From: Methylomarinum sp965277025 | GTDB taxonomy: Bacteria > Pseudomonadota > Gammaproteobacteria > Methylococcales > Methylomonadaceae | Direction: 5' to 3' | Length of the DNA stretch: 64,000 bases | Assembly (NCBI GenBank): GCA_965277025.1 | Contig: OZ255706.1 | Location: 2,294,001 to 2,358,000, forward strand | Shown: in pieces, positions 1-8,931 of the stretch | How positions within the stretch are numbered: the first letter of the stretch is position 1 | Layout of the letters: each line of letters opens with the position of its first letter | Translations under genes and position numbers: made by a program | Notes under the pieces: generated by a model | What the model was told of the DNA's origin: nothing | Seen by the model: only the letters and a program-made list of their open reading frames with translations | Database searches by the model: none

Positions 1-21
1 AAGCCAAGCATTGACGCCACA

Positions 22-684
22 ATGAGTTTTCAAAGTCTGAACATTCAACAAAGCCGATCCGCCCAAATACAGGTGAAAACTCGTGAAGGAGATGTTGTCA
101 CCATCAATTTCAATCAATCCTCCAGTAATAAGCGATCTTCGTTACAAATACAGCAGGACGATTTCAATCTGGCGATTTTTCAAGAGGATTCTGAAGAAAA
201 CAAGGGATTATCCATTTCCATTGAAGGTGATTTGAATCACGATGAACAAAAAGCGCTGCGGAAATTGCTAAAAAAAATGACTAAAGTGAGCAATGCGTTT
301 TTTCATGGCGACAATAAAACGGCTCTGAAACATGCTATGAAACTTGGCCTCAATGACAAACAACTGGCCAGTTTTTCTCTCAATTTGAATGCGCAAAAAT
401 CGGTTCAGGCTATAGCCGCTTACCAGCAAACTGCCGCACCCAAGCAAAATGTACAACCCGGTCTTCTGGCGCAGGCCGGAGAATTTCTGGATCAGGCAAA
501 AACCTTATTGAAAGATGCCGAAACAGCATTACAGCCTCTGGCGTCACCCCAGCAGGATTTCAATGAACTTTTTTCCAGTGTCGGCTTGTTAAGTCAACAA
601 AAATCTCCCGAAACCGTCAAATCAGAAGATCAAGCACTATTTTCCAAAGTCGTCCACCAGCTTGGTCGAAACCTGTTCAGTTAA
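22..684 (+). CDS. DUF5610-like protein, possibly 5'-partial
   Basis: A protein of at least 220 residues with no known function. The segment at about residues 65-115 (DLNHDEQKALRKLLKKMTKV, then FFHGD and a run of AMKLG) has the look of the DUF5610 family: an acidic helix, a basic helix, then the FF-GD motif. No signal peptide or membrane segment is visible and the protein is rich in Gln, Asn and Ser. The reading frame stays open to position 1, so the true start may lie outside the window; the ATG chosen here lacks an obvious ribosome binding site. The family name is a by-eye call. Confidence 0.6.
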   Translation: MSFQSLNIQQSRSAQIQVKTREGDVVTINFNQSSSNKRSSLQIQQDDFNLAIFQEDSEENKGLSISIEGDLNHDEQKALRKLLKKMTKVSNAFFHGDNKTALKHAMKLGLNDKQLASFSLNLNAQKSVQAIAAYQQTAAPKQNVQPGLLAQAGEFLDQAKTLLKDAETALQPLASPQQDFNELFSSVGLLSQQKSPETVKSEDQALFSKVVHQLGRNLFS

Positions 685-735
685 AGAATCGCTTAACAAA
701 TCATCCCTACTGTCAGCGACCGAGATGTGAAATGG
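684..735 (-). repeat. Degraded fragment of the dispersed structured repeat
   Basis: The bases just after the stop codon (GAATCGCTTAACAAATCATC, then TGTCAGCG) resemble, in inverted orientation, one end of the repeat found at 17939-18092 and 38421-38580 (AACGCTGAACAAATCATCC, then TTTGTCAGCG). Only this end is recognisable, and the internal hairpins are gone. The IS66 element begins about 95 bases further on. Confidence 0.4.
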
Positions 736-2335
736 CGATTAAATTACCGATTCCATGAAAAAAATTCTGGAATGAGCGGCTTTTTCTGTTTTTATCCATT
801 GCAATAACAAGTTTTGTAAATCAGCATGTAACTACTCAGCGTAAATAAGTAAAAAAACTGCTTGACACGATTTTAGCGTTATTTTTGATTTTCTGACGGC
901 AACACCTGGCGCAAGAGGTTTACTGTATTAGCCTGCGTTAGTTGAGGCGTGTTGCCTTATAAGCAATGCCCGATAGCCCTGCTGCCGTGCATTTCTAAAA
1001 TACGATGACGGGCAACACAGAGGCAAAAATTCGTATTTCAAAAGCCATGAGACAAGAGTCCTGTACTTAAACCCACAGGCCGTTTCATTGAAGATTGATT
1101 CCATTGATGTAGAGGCTGCCATTACCCATGCCCGGCAGCTGATTGAAGATGAAGCCGATTTATCTCCGGCGCTGCGGTCTTCGCTGGAGATATTGTTGTT
1201 GCTGGTCACGCTCTTGATGCATCGGCTCGGACTTAACAGCAGTAACAGTTCCAGGCCGCCATCAAGTGATCCTGATCGTAAAAGGAAAGCACGGGCCGGA
1301 TCAAAAAAACCAGGTGGTGGACAGAAAGGGCATATTGGCACCACGCTGGTTAAAGTCGATGATCCCGATGACGTTATCTCCATCAAGATTGATCGCCGTA
1401 CCTTGCCAGCCGGAAGCTACACGGCAGATGGCTTTGAAACCCGGCAGGTATTTGATATTGATATTTCACGGATTGTGACGGAATATCGTGCGCAAAGGCT
1501 TATCGATGAACAAGGTCGTCGGTTTGTTGCTCCTTTTCCCGAGGGCGTAACAAAAGCCGTGCAATATGGTGACCAACTCAAGGCGCACGCCGTGTATCTT
1601 TCGCAGTACCAATTATTGCCCTGCCAGCGCATCAAGGATTATTTTTCCGATCAATTACAGATCCCCATCAGTGAAGGTTCGCTGGTTAATTTCAATCAAC
1701 CAGCCTTTGAGAAGCTGGCATCCTTTGAGCCGATTTGCAAGCAAAGACTGGCGGCAGCTTCTGTTGTACATGCCGATGAAACGGGCATTAACATCAATGG
1801 CGCCAAGTACTGGTTGCATTGTGCTTCTAATGATTTATGGACACATTATTTTCCCCATGTAAAACGGGGCAAGGAAGCGATGGATGTCATTGGCATCCTG
1901 CCTGACTTTCATGGCATTTTATGCCACGATCACTGGAAGCCTTACTACAAGTCCCCCTTCACTCATGCCTTGTGCAATGCGCATCATCTGCGTGAACTGA
2001 CCCGTGCCCGGGAGCAGGATGGACAGCAGTGGGCCAAAGAAATGGAAACCCTGTTAAAAAAGATCAATCAGGTCGTCGATGATGCAGGGGGGAAGCTTGA
2101 AGCAAGAAAAGCGGCCTGTTATCGACGACGATATCGAGATTTATTAGAGAAAGCACAAATTGAATGTCCGCCACCAACCCCGTTGCCCGGTAAACCCAAA
2201 CGTGGGCGCCTCAAGCGCAGTAAATCCAGAAACTTACTGGAACGGCTGATCAATTACCAGGATGATGTAAAGTGGACCCCATTGTCCAGACAAATTATTA
2301 GAGAATTTAAGATAGAACCCTCATAACAGTCAGGC

Positions 2336-3256
2336 TCAATGGCTCTGGCCCATATTTTCACCCGGCGTCTGCTTGGCAGTGCCGGCATTATATTTATCCA
2401 CGATTCTAGCGCCACCTCCCGTGGCGAATTGATAAACCCTGTCTGGCGTTTCATAGCCTAACGACTGATGCGGTCGTTCGCTGTTGTAAAAGGCAAAGTA
2501 GTCCGTCAACCCCGCTGACAGTGCTTGCAGGTTGCCGTATTGCTTCAAATAAACTTCTTCATATTTCACTGTGCGCCAGAGTCGTTCAACAAAGATATTG
2601 TCCAAGGCCCGTCCCCGGCCATCCATGCTGATGGTCACGCCATGCTGACTCAATACCCCGGTGAAGTCCGCGCTGGTGAACTGTGCGCCCTGGTCGGTAT
2701 TAAATATCTCCGGTGTGCCATAGGTCTTGATGGCCTGCTCCAGACAATTTACGCAAAACGCGCTGTCCATGGTATTGGAAAGTTGCCATGCCAATACTTT
2801 TCGGCTGTACCAATCCATGATGGCCACCAGATAAACAAATCCTTGCGGCAGCCGGATATAGGTGATGTCGGTACTCCAAACCTGGTTGGGGCGTGTCACC
2901 TCGACGCCTCTTAACAGATAGGGATAGACTTTATGCTCAGGATGCGGCTTACTGGTGTTCGGGCCCGGCGCCATGCCGACCAGCCCCAGTATGCGCATCA
3001 GCCGCTGAACCCGTTTGCGGTTGACCTGATGGTTAAGGCCGCGTAAATACTTTGTCATACGGCGTGAGCCATAAAAAGGATGCCGGGTATATTCTTCGTC
3101 GAGCAACCGCAACAGTTGCTGATCTTCAGCAGACACCGGCTGTTGTTGGCGTTTTTTCTGTTCATGGATTACTGAGCGGGTAACGTTCAATAACTGGCAT
3201 TGCCGACTTAACGCCAACTCATCTTTTTGATCCACCCAGCTTTGACGCGCGATCAT
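2336..3256 (-). CDS. IS3-family transposase OrfB (DDE integrase)
   Basis: 306 residues. An N-terminal HTH_21-like segment (RHPFYGSRRMTKYLR) is followed by the rve integrase core: first Asp in VWSTDITYI, second Asp in FNTDQGAQF, and Glu in DNIFVERLWRTVKYEEVY. The C-terminus carries YNSERPHQSLGY, typical of the family. It would normally be made as an OrfAB fusion by minus-one frameshifting in the A run at the end of orfA. It is nearly identical to the copy at 33657-34577. Confidence 0.93.
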   Translation of the reverse strand: MIARQSWVDQKDELALSRQCQLLNVTRSVIHEQKKRQQQPVSAEDQQLLRLLDEEYTRHPFYGSRRMTKYLRGLNHQVNRKRVQRLMRILGLVGMAPGPNTSKPHPEHKVYPYLLRGVEVTRPNQVWSTDITYIRLPQGFVYLVAIMDWYSRKVLAWQLSNTMDSAFCVNCLEQAIKTYGTPEIFNTDQGAQFTSADFTGVLSQHGVTISMDGRGRALDNIFVERLWRTVKYEEVYLKQYGNLQALSAGLTDYFAFYNSERPHQSLGYETPDRVYQFATGGGARIVDKYNAGTAKQTPGENMGQSH

Positions 3257-3566
3257 AGGCTGATCCCGGACTTTTTTTAAGCCAATCCAGTTCCATATTC
3301 AACTGCCCGATTTTGGCGTACAGACGGTCCGGATTGTCTTGCGCCTTCACCGCTTTCGGCCCGCGTTTGCCTTCAAACAGGCTTCCCGCATTGGCCAACA
3401 GTTCCTTTTTCCATTGGCTTACCTGAGATGGATGGACTTCATTCTCTTGAGCAATCTCATTGATCGTTTTGATGTTCTTAACCGCTTCCAGCGCGATTTT
3501 GGCCTTTTGCGCCCCGCTAAAGGTTTTCCGTTTTTTTTCGCTCATTTTTTGTACCTCTTTTTTCAA
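3219..3566 (-). CDS. IS3-family OrfA (helix-turn-helix), altered C-terminus
   Basis: A small HTH_Tnp_1-type protein: KRKTFSGAQKAKIALEAVKN, then NEIAQENEVHPSQVSQWKKE and a leucine-zipper-like tail. In this copy the A run after LDWLK has 7 A, which puts translation into a frame ending SKLGGSKR at 115 residues. Copy 2 has 8 A and ends after 104 residues with a stop that overlaps the orfB start. Either a one-base deletion or a sequencing slip in the homopolymer would explain the difference. Confidence 0.85.
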   Translation of the reverse strand: MKKEVQKMSEKKRKTFSGAQKAKIALEAVKNIKTINEIAQENEVHPSQVSQWKKELLANAGSLFEGKRGPKAVKAQDNPDRLYAKIGQLNMELDWLKKSPGSAYDRASKLGGSKR

Positions 3567-3829
3567 TAGTCATAGTTTAAACTATTGTCCGGATTACGGG
3601 GTCCACTATAATGTCTTACGCTTTATGAGAGAAATAGATGTGCCATTTACTAATAATCCCGGTGAGAATGATATCCGCATGACCAAGGTGCAGCAAATAA
3701 TATCGGGGTGTTTCAGGAGTGAGCAGGGTGCCATCACCTTCTGCCGTATTCGGGGATATCTATCCACTTGTCGTAAACATCATGTCAGTGCCTCTGAAGC
3801 GTTGGTACTGGTATTTAAGGGGAAATTAC

Positions 3830-5040
3830 CAGGGCCAGCGCATAAAAAGATCCTGTTAAAACAGCGAGTTCAGTATCATTCATGCAAAACTGTATGAGGA
3901 ATCAAAATGTCCCTGAGCCTGCAAGAAGCCTTTTCAAGCCTGGAAGACCCGCGAATTGAACGCCACAAGCGTCATCAACTGCTGGATATTATCGTACTGA
4001 CCATCTGCGCGGTGGTCAGTGGCGCTGAAGGCTGGGAGGCCATAGAAGCCTTCGGCAAAGAGAAACAAGACTGGCTGCGGCAATGGATAGCGTTGGAAAA
4101 CGGAATCCCCTCGCACGACTGCATTGCCCGCCTGATGTCACGGTTGCCGGCCGAGGAAGTCAGCGCCTGTTTCAGTCGCTGGGTGCAAAGTGTCGCCAGA
4201 CTGACCGAGGGGGAAGTGGTTGCCATTGACGGCAAAACGGCGCGCCGGTCCTTTGATCAGGAGGACAAGATGGGCGCGATCCACATGGTCAGCGCCTGGG
4301 CAAGCCAGACGGGGCTCTCCCTGGGTCAGGTCAAAACACAGGAGAAGTCCAATGAAATTACCGCTATTCCCCGACTGTTGGCCATGCTGGAAATTAAAGG
4401 CTGCATCGTGACCATTGACGCGATGGGATGCCAGGAAAAGATTGCTGGCAAGATCGTCGAGAAAGGGGCTGATTACGCCCTGGCGGTCAAGGGCAACCAG
4501 AAGTCCTTGCATGAAGCGATCGTGGATTACTTTGCCGTGGCGGTGGATGGCGGTGTTGAGGACGGTCAGGCGCTACTGGGCCACCACGAACAGGTCGATG
4601 TCGGACACGGCCGGATTGAACAGCGCCGCTACTACCTGGCTGATTGTCTGGACACCTTGCCTTCGCCCCGGCGCTGGCAAGGACTCAAGGGCATTGGCAT
4701 GGTGGAGTGTGAACGCCAGATCGGCGAACGACAAACCATTGAGCGTCGCTACTACATCACCACGCTCGATAGTGTTGAAACCTTCGCCAACGCTGTGCGC
4801 TCCCACTGGGGCGTGGAGAACAGCCTGCATTGGGTATTGGATGTCACGTTTCGTGAAGACGAGTCACGAATTCGCAAGGGCGAATCACCGGGCAACTTCA
4901 CTATCATCCGCCAATTGGCGCTTAATGCTCAAGCGCGAACCGTCGCGCCTGAGCATTAAGCGCAAGCGCTTCAAGGCAGCCCTCAGCGATGACTTCAGGA
5001 CTCAAGTGATATTTGGGTGAGTTTTTATGCGCTGGCCCTG
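3830..5040 (+). mobile_element. ISAs1-family element, copy 1
   Basis: Perfect 19-bp inverted ends (CAGGGCCAGCGCATAAAAA) and a 10-bp target duplication GGGAAATTAC at 3820-3829 and 5041-5050. It is inserted near the 3' end of the IS66 transposase gene. Two other copies lie at 36138-37086 (internally deleted) and 51114-52326 (full length). Confidence 0.93.
3907..4959 (+). CDS. ISAs1-family transposase, C-terminus frameshifted
   Basis: 350 residues. It has the DDE_Tnp_1-associated N-terminal domain (SLEDPRIERHKRHQLLDI) and the DDE core with AIDGKTARRSFD, VTIDAMGCQEKIA and WGVENSLHWVLDVTFREDES. The copy at 51134-52249 is 371 residues and ends REPSRLSIKRKRFKAALSDD. Here a small difference near 4925 switches frame and ends the protein about 21 residues early as NAQARTVAPEH. 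The catalytic core is intact, so activity is uncertain rather than excluded. Confidence 0.88.
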   Translation: MSLSLQEAFSSLEDPRIERHKRHQLLDIIVLTICAVVSGAEGWEAIEAFGKEKQDWLRQWIALENGIPSHDCIARLMSRLPAEEVSACFSRWVQSVARLTEGEVVAIDGKTARRSFDQEDKMGAIHMVSAWASQTGLSLGQVKTQEKSNEITAIPRLLAMLEIKGCIVTIDAMGCQEKIAGKIVEKGADYALAVKGNQKSLHEAIVDYFAVAVDGGVEDGQALLGHHEQVDVGHGRIEQRRYYLADCLDTLPSPRRWQGLKGIGMVECERQIGERQTIERRYYITTLDSVETFANAVRSHWGVENSLHWVLDVTFREDESRIRKGESPGNFTIIRQLALNAQARTVAPEH

Positions 5041-5125
5041 GGGAAATTACCGGAATTTACTCAGTGACCTGATGCTTTTGGTAAAATACGCTGAGTTGTT
5101 ACATCAGCATTTTATTGTTATAAAG

Positions 5126-6637
5126 CTCTGTACATGACAAAAATTAACTTATGACAAATGAGTCTCATGTATTCCAGTGACAAAAGGTATGGGTTGCAAA
5201 AGAGCAATCACTTTTCTAATCATCCTTTTTGATTGAGATAAGACATTAAACAACGTTGAGCGGATACAATCTAATCCATATCGAAACAGGCTTTGCGCGA
5301 GCCGCTGATGTGTTTTGGTTTTTATTGGTAACTCGCAATCATGTTTCCATTCGCCTGCTTTATGTGACCAGCAGAAAGCAATAACGGGAAGTACTAACAA
5401 TTTTTTGATCCGAAGCTCTGTACATGACAAAAAATATTAAAAGCTAGCGTAGCTCGTTGAAATGTAATTAAATACCGCATTTTGTTTTAGCGAATATGAA
5501 TAACGGGACATTACAAATCAACGAGCTGACCGTCATATTAACTGAGCACTTTCAATGGAACAAGGCAAGAATCGTTTGTTTTGTGGGTATGTTAATTGCT
5601 TTGATGGCAGTTAGCACGGTCAATCTGGCCCAGCTCGCCGTATTCTTTCCCCGTCGGGCAAAAATTTCCTCACGATATCGACGGATGCAACGATTTTTCA
5701 GTGACCATTGGCTGGATTACAATGAAGTCGCTCATTTCATCATGAAACTGTTTGGTTTCACTGATCAGGATTACTATCTGACGTTAGACAGGACGAATTG
5801 GAAGTGGGGTAAAACCAATATTAATCTGCTGGTGCTTGCCGTGGTTTATCGGGGTGCCGCCATTCCTGTGTATTGGTTGCCTTTAAACAAGCGGGGCAAC
5901 TCTAATACGAAGGAACGTATAGCGCTGATGAAACGCTTTATTGCGCAGTTTGGCCGACATCACATCAAAGGTCTTTTGGCTGATCGGGAGTTTATTGGAG
6001 ACGAATGGATGGGCTGGTTGTTTGAGCAAGAGATTCCCTTTTATATCTGTATTCGCAACAACGCCTGGACAACCAATGCCCAAGGCCAGCGAATACGCGT
6101 AGAGCGTTTGTTTTATGGGCTTAAGCCGGGTAGCACACGACACCTCTCAACAGCGCGCTATTTGGGAAATTGTTCAATTTATCTCAGTGGGTTACGGCTG
6201 AGTGATGGTGAGTTATTAATCATCGTCTGTCAGCATTTGAACCCTGATGCGATTAAAATTTATGGCTTGCGTTGGGAAATCGAAACGCTTTTCGGCTGTT
6301 TAAAAGGACGGGGATTCAAACTTGAGGAAACGCGTGTAGTCGGTTATCTTCGGATCAAAAAATTGTTAGTACTTCCCGTTATTGCTTTCTGTTGGTCACA
6401 TAAAGCAGGCGAATGGAAACATGATTGCGAGTTACCAATAAAAACCAAAACACATCAGCGGCTCGCGCAAAGCCTGTTTCGATATGGATTAGATTGTATC
6501 CGCTCAACGTTGTTTAATGTCTTATCTCAATCAAAAAGGATGATTAGAAAAGTGATTGCTCTTTTGCAACCCATACCTTTTGTCACTGGAATACATGAGA
6601 CTCATTTGTCATAAGTTAATTTTTGTCATGTACAGAG
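5126..6637 (+). mobile_element. IS4-family element with inverted partial duplicate of its right end
   Basis: The full element occupies 5416-6637 (1222 bp, ends CTCTGTACATGACAAAAA). Immediately before it, 5126-5415 is a 290-bp piece of the same element in the opposite orientation, covering its right end and the last 93 codons of the transposase. The 9-bp duplication GTTATAAAG flanks the whole composite (5117-5125 and 6638-6646), not the full element alone. So either the composite inserted as one unit, or the duplicate formed in place without changing the outer flank. The independent copy at 61863-63084 has no such duplicate. Confidence 0.9.
5496..6614 (+). CDS. IS4-family transposase
   Basis: 372 residues. 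Catalytic elements of the IS4 family are visible: DRTNWKWG with the first Asp, LLADREFIGDEW with the second Asp, and the YREK signature in YGLRWEIETLFGCLK (Tyr, Arg two on, Glu three on, Lys six on). The N-terminus has the usual small helical domain. It differs from the copy at 61886-63004 by very few residues (for example Cys for Arg in FYICIRNN), so the two copies are recent. Confidence 0.92.
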   Translation: MNNGTLQINELTVILTEHFQWNKARIVCFVGMLIALMAVSTVNLAQLAVFFPRRAKISSRYRRMQRFFSDHWLDYNEVAHFIMKLFGFTDQDYYLTLDRTNWKWGKTNINLLVLAVVYRGAAIPVYWLPLNKRGNSNTKERIALMKRFIAQFGRHHIKGLLADREFIGDEWMGWLFEQEIPFYICIRNNAWTTNAQGQRIRVERLFYGLKPGSTRHLSTARYLGNCSIYLSGLRLSDGELLIIVCQHLNPDAIKIYGLRWEIETLFGCLKGRGFKLEETRVVGYLRIKKLLVLPVIAFCWSHKAGEWKHDCELPIKTKTHQRLAQSLFRYGLDCIRSTLFNVLSQSKRMIRKVIALLQPIPFVTGIHETHLS

Positions 6638-6776
6638 GTTATAAAGTAATGCTTGAACAGATTCATATGAATTAATGCCGCACTGCATTTGGCATTCATT
6701 GGGAATTTCACGCTGACCAGCATCAACTTGGTTGGATTCATCGCCACTTGTCCAAAAACTTTCTGAACTGGAGTCT

Positions 6777-7598
6777 ATGAAAAGATTTTTGCTGCTGTTG
6801 TTTTCCATCTGGCGACAGCGATTCCGTTTGTATCTGGCGGGCGCACTTTTGGGTGCTTTGTTTGGCGTGTTTGTTCTTGAGCCGATCAATGATTTTGTTG
6901 ATTATCATGAACATCAAATTAAACAAATTGAGCCATCTGTCAGTAAATATCTGTTCAATGAACTACAAAAAACACTCCATGGGCAAACGCCTGAAAAAGC
7001 GCTGTTTTATGCTCAATTTGGCGCTGTTCTGGGTATCGCTGTTGTCTGGTTATACGGGCTTTTGCATCACCGCATTCGCCGGATTGAGCAATTAAAGGAA
7101 GAAATCGACAAAGATTTGACCAGCACCGTTCGGCAAGGAGAAGGGCCGAAACTGGAATTTAAATCTTCATTTCGTTGGGATATGGAACAAAACCGGGTCA
7201 ATCGCGCGCTGGAAGCGGTAGTCATGAAAACCCTGGCCGGTTTCATGAACAGTCACGGCGGCGGGATCTTATTGATTGGCGTCGCCGATAACGGTGAAAT
7301 TACCGGTCTAAATCATGATTACCAGACTCTTAAACGGTCGGATCAGGATGGTTTTGAGCAGGCCATCATTACCGGTATTTCTTCTATGTTAGGTGCGGAT
7401 TTATGCCGGAATGTCAAACTACTGTTTCATGCAGCGGAAGGGAAAGAGGTTTGCCGCCTGATCGTTCTGCCGGCATCGAGACCGGTATTCTTCAAGCAAG
7501 GCAAGGAGCCAAAATTTTATTTACGTACCGGTGGCGGCACCCGGGAGCTGAATATTCAGGAAGCGGTGGAATATATCAGTAAACGCTGGCCAAAATAA
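6777..7598 (+). CDS. Membrane-anchored AlbA_2 (Schlafen-like) domain protein
   Basis: About 273 residues from the ATG preceded by CTGGAG. Two hydrophobic segments (residues about 17-38 and 85-105) bracket a short periplasmic loop. A charged linker follows, and then an AlbA_2/Schlafen-type domain with EGPKLEFKSSFRWD, the glycine-rich NSHGGGILLIGVADNGEITG, and the YLRTGGGTREL end. AlbA_2 domains bind nucleic acids or nucleotides and occur in regulators and defence proteins; the job here is unknown. An upstream TTG would add 15 residues but has no better support. It is followed one base later by the next gene, so the two are probably cotranscribed. Confidence 0.75.
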   Translation: MKRFLLLLFSIWRQRFRLYLAGALLGALFGVFVLEPINDFVDYHEHQIKQIEPSVSKYLFNELQKTLHGQTPEKALFYAQFGAVLGIAVVWLYGLLHHRIRRIEQLKEEIDKDLTSTVRQGEGPKLEFKSSFRWDMEQNRVNRALEAVVMKTLAGFMNSHGGGILLIGVADNGEITGLNHDYQTLKRSDQDGFEQAIITGISSMLGADLCRNVKLLFHAAEGKEVCRLIVLPASRPVFFKQGKEPKFYLRTGGGTRELNIQEAVEYISKRWPK

Positions 7599-7599
7599 T

Positions 7600-8064
7600 A
7601 TGCACGGGATCAGCAAAATATTTCAGGCCGAGTATATTACCGTGCTATGTGGATCGGCTCTGATTACGCCTTTTTGTGGAGCCTTGTTTGCCTGTGGATG
7701 TACCTGGCCTGGATTGGGACTGGAAGCAAATTGTAACTTTTTTGATCCACAAGCATTGTCTCATTGCCCTTGGTGTGCATCGTTTTTTGTCGGCGGCATC
7801 TCGGTTACCGCTGCCATATTCTCCGGCTATTTGATAGCCAAAAAAAGTATCCGCTTCATTGATCATCGGGTAAAAACGGATGCAGGCAAATTTGTCACAC
7901 AACTATTAGCGGGAATAACTGGTTTTTTATTGGTCGCTTTTGCCTGCGCCTGGATCTCGGCAAGTTTACAGGATTATCCGCTTTTCATCGTTAGACAGCC
8001 AAACCAGTTTGGTTTAACAAGACTCTCCAGGCTGTATCATTGCCTGAACAGCATTGATAATTAA
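7600..8064 (+). CDS. Small multi-pass membrane protein of unknown function
   Basis: 154 residues with about three hydrophobic segments (near 12-32, 65-85 and 105-127). Several cysteines lie in the first half (CGALFACGC and CPWCASFF), the latter a CxxC pair. The gene starts one base after the AlbA_2 gene and its stop codon lies inside a perfect hairpin that should end transcription. I do not recognise a family. The CxxC could bind metal or be redox active, but that is speculation. Confidence 0.6.
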   Translation: MHGISKIFQAEYITVLCGSALITPFCGALFACGCTWPGLGLEANCNFFDPQALSHCPWCASFFVGGISVTAAIFSGYLIAKKSIRFIDHRVKTDAGKFVTQLLAGITGFLLVAFACAWISASLQDYPLFIVRQPNQFGLTRLSRLYHCLNSIDN

Positions 8065-8082
8065 GCTATGAATTATCAATGC
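8051..8082. terminator. Bidirectional hairpin between convergent genes
   Basis: A perfect 12-bp stem GCATTGATAATT pairs with AATTATCAATGC around an 8-base loop. It overlaps the stop codon of the upstream gene and precedes the stop of the minus-strand PEP-CTERM gene. No long U tract follows, so strength is uncertain. Confidence 0.6.
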
Positions 8083-8092
8083 TTTATTCGCT

Positions 8093-8764
8093 TCAATTTC
8101 TGGTTTGTCCACGGATAAGCCCCAAACCTAACAACCCGAATCCCATCATTAAGATGATTGAAGGCTCAGGAACCGCTGCCGCTGCAATAATTGAATGCCT
8201 TGTTAACACACGAATATAATCTCCCGGCGAACTAGCACGCAGGCGTAAATCAATTCTGTTAGCATTAGCTGGATCAACACGAACCCAATCTTGCCAGTTT
8301 TCCAACCCTCTCAAACCAGGGTTTAGATATGTGACCGAAGTATTCATTAATGAATCAGTTAAAGATAATGTATTAGTATCTACAATGATGGCAAGCACTT
8401 CTGCATCGAAATCCACCCAACCTTCAATAGTTTCAAACCCAGCAGGATCAAAGAAAATGTAATGACTGGCAACTTCCGTACCAGTTGCTATAGCAACTGA
8501 AATATCCGTACTGGAATTGTTGAGCCAATTCCATTGTGTATAACCGGTAATATCCTGATTAATGATGACATTTTGTGTCTCGTTAAAACCATATAGGTTT
8601 GAATCCTGATAAGTATCATTGCCTACAGTCAATCCAGCAGGATTGTTTATGAATGTCCACGCTCCACCTCCTGATGTGATATTTCCATTAACTATGGATG
8701 CCGGAGTATTTGTCGTGATTGCTAAGAATGCAAGCAACATAAATGGTTTATAAGTATTGGTCAT
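8093..8764 (-). CDS. PEP-CTERM sorting-domain secreted protein
   Basis: 223 residues with an N-terminal signal peptide (hydrophobic core FMLLAFLAITT) and a C-terminal PEP-CTERM signal: VPEPS, a hydrophobic stretch with GFGLLGLG, then a basic tail ending RGQTRN. Such proteins are processed by an exosortase and are linked to extracellular polymer or biofilm. The body is rich in Asn, Thr and Ser and resembles a beta-sandwich secreted protein. The ligand is not recognisable. No exosortase gene is in the window. Confidence 0.85.
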   Translation of the reverse strand: MTNTYKPFMLLAFLAITTNTPASIVNGNITSGGGAWTFINNPAGLTVGNDTYQDSNLYGFNETQNVIINQDITGYTQWNWLNNSSTDISVAIATGTEVASHYIFFDPAGFETIEGWVDFDAEVLAIIVDTNTLSLTDSLMNTSVTYLNPGLRGLENWQDWVRVDPANANRIDLRLRASSPGDYIRVLTRHSIIAAAAVPEPSIILMMGFGLLGLGLIRGQTRN

Positions 8765-8931
8765 TTTAATTTACTCTTCCAATTAAGTCAATTTAGTTTG
8801 AGCAAATAAAATGCCAAATATATTAATCCTTTTAATTCATGACCTTATCAATCCTTAAAATTCCAATCTATTTGGTTTGTAAAAAATACTGACTATGATG
8901 ACTGATAACAGTAGCCGACTTCAGTTACACA

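Larger units (their letters stand above)
2268..3610 (-). mobile_element. IS3-family element, copy 1
   Basis: The 13-bp inverted ends are TAAAGTGGACCCC and the complement of GGGGTCCACTATA, with one mismatch. The flanking 3-bp duplication is ATG (2265-2267 and 3611-3613), confirmed against the uninterrupted IS66 sister, where a single GATGATGTC is present. It has the orfA/orfB arrangement of the IS3 family. It is 1343 bp, one base shorter than copy 2 at 33589-34932, because an A run at the end of orfA is 7 rather than 8 bases. Confidence 0.93.
1088..5067 (+). pseudogene. tnpC: IS66 transposase, interrupted twice
   Basis: The intact sister encodes 470 residues from a TTG start. Here residues 1 to about 394 read through to the IS3 insertion at 2268. 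The frame resumes at 3614 (LRFMREIDVPFTNN) and is cut again by ISAs1 near the end, with the native stop at 5065-5067. Visible features are the N-terminal Leu-rich zipper with NSSNSSRPPSSD, the basic KKPGGGQKGH segment, the DDE domain beginning VHADETG, the aspartate in CHDHWKPYY, and the glutamate in the NPGEND motif after the IS3 insertion. The transposase cannot be made intact from this copy. Confidence 0.92.
828..5102 (+). mobile_element. IS66-family element (ISBst12-like), copy 1, carrying nested IS3 and ISAs1
   Basis: The ends read GTAACTACTCAGCGTA at the left and, as the complement, GTAACAACTCAGCGTA at the right, with one mismatch. An 8-bp target duplication ATCAGCAT flanks the element at 820-827 and 5103-5110. 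It carries a single transposase gene, as in the ISBst12 subgroup, rather than tnpA/tnpB/tnpC. Two later insertions sit inside it: IS3 at 2268-3610 (duplication ATG) and ISAs1 at 3830-5040 (duplication GGGAAATTAC). The intact sister copy at 53407-55114 proves the original sequence across both junctions. Once its guests are removed it is about the same size as the sister. Confidence 0.93.
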
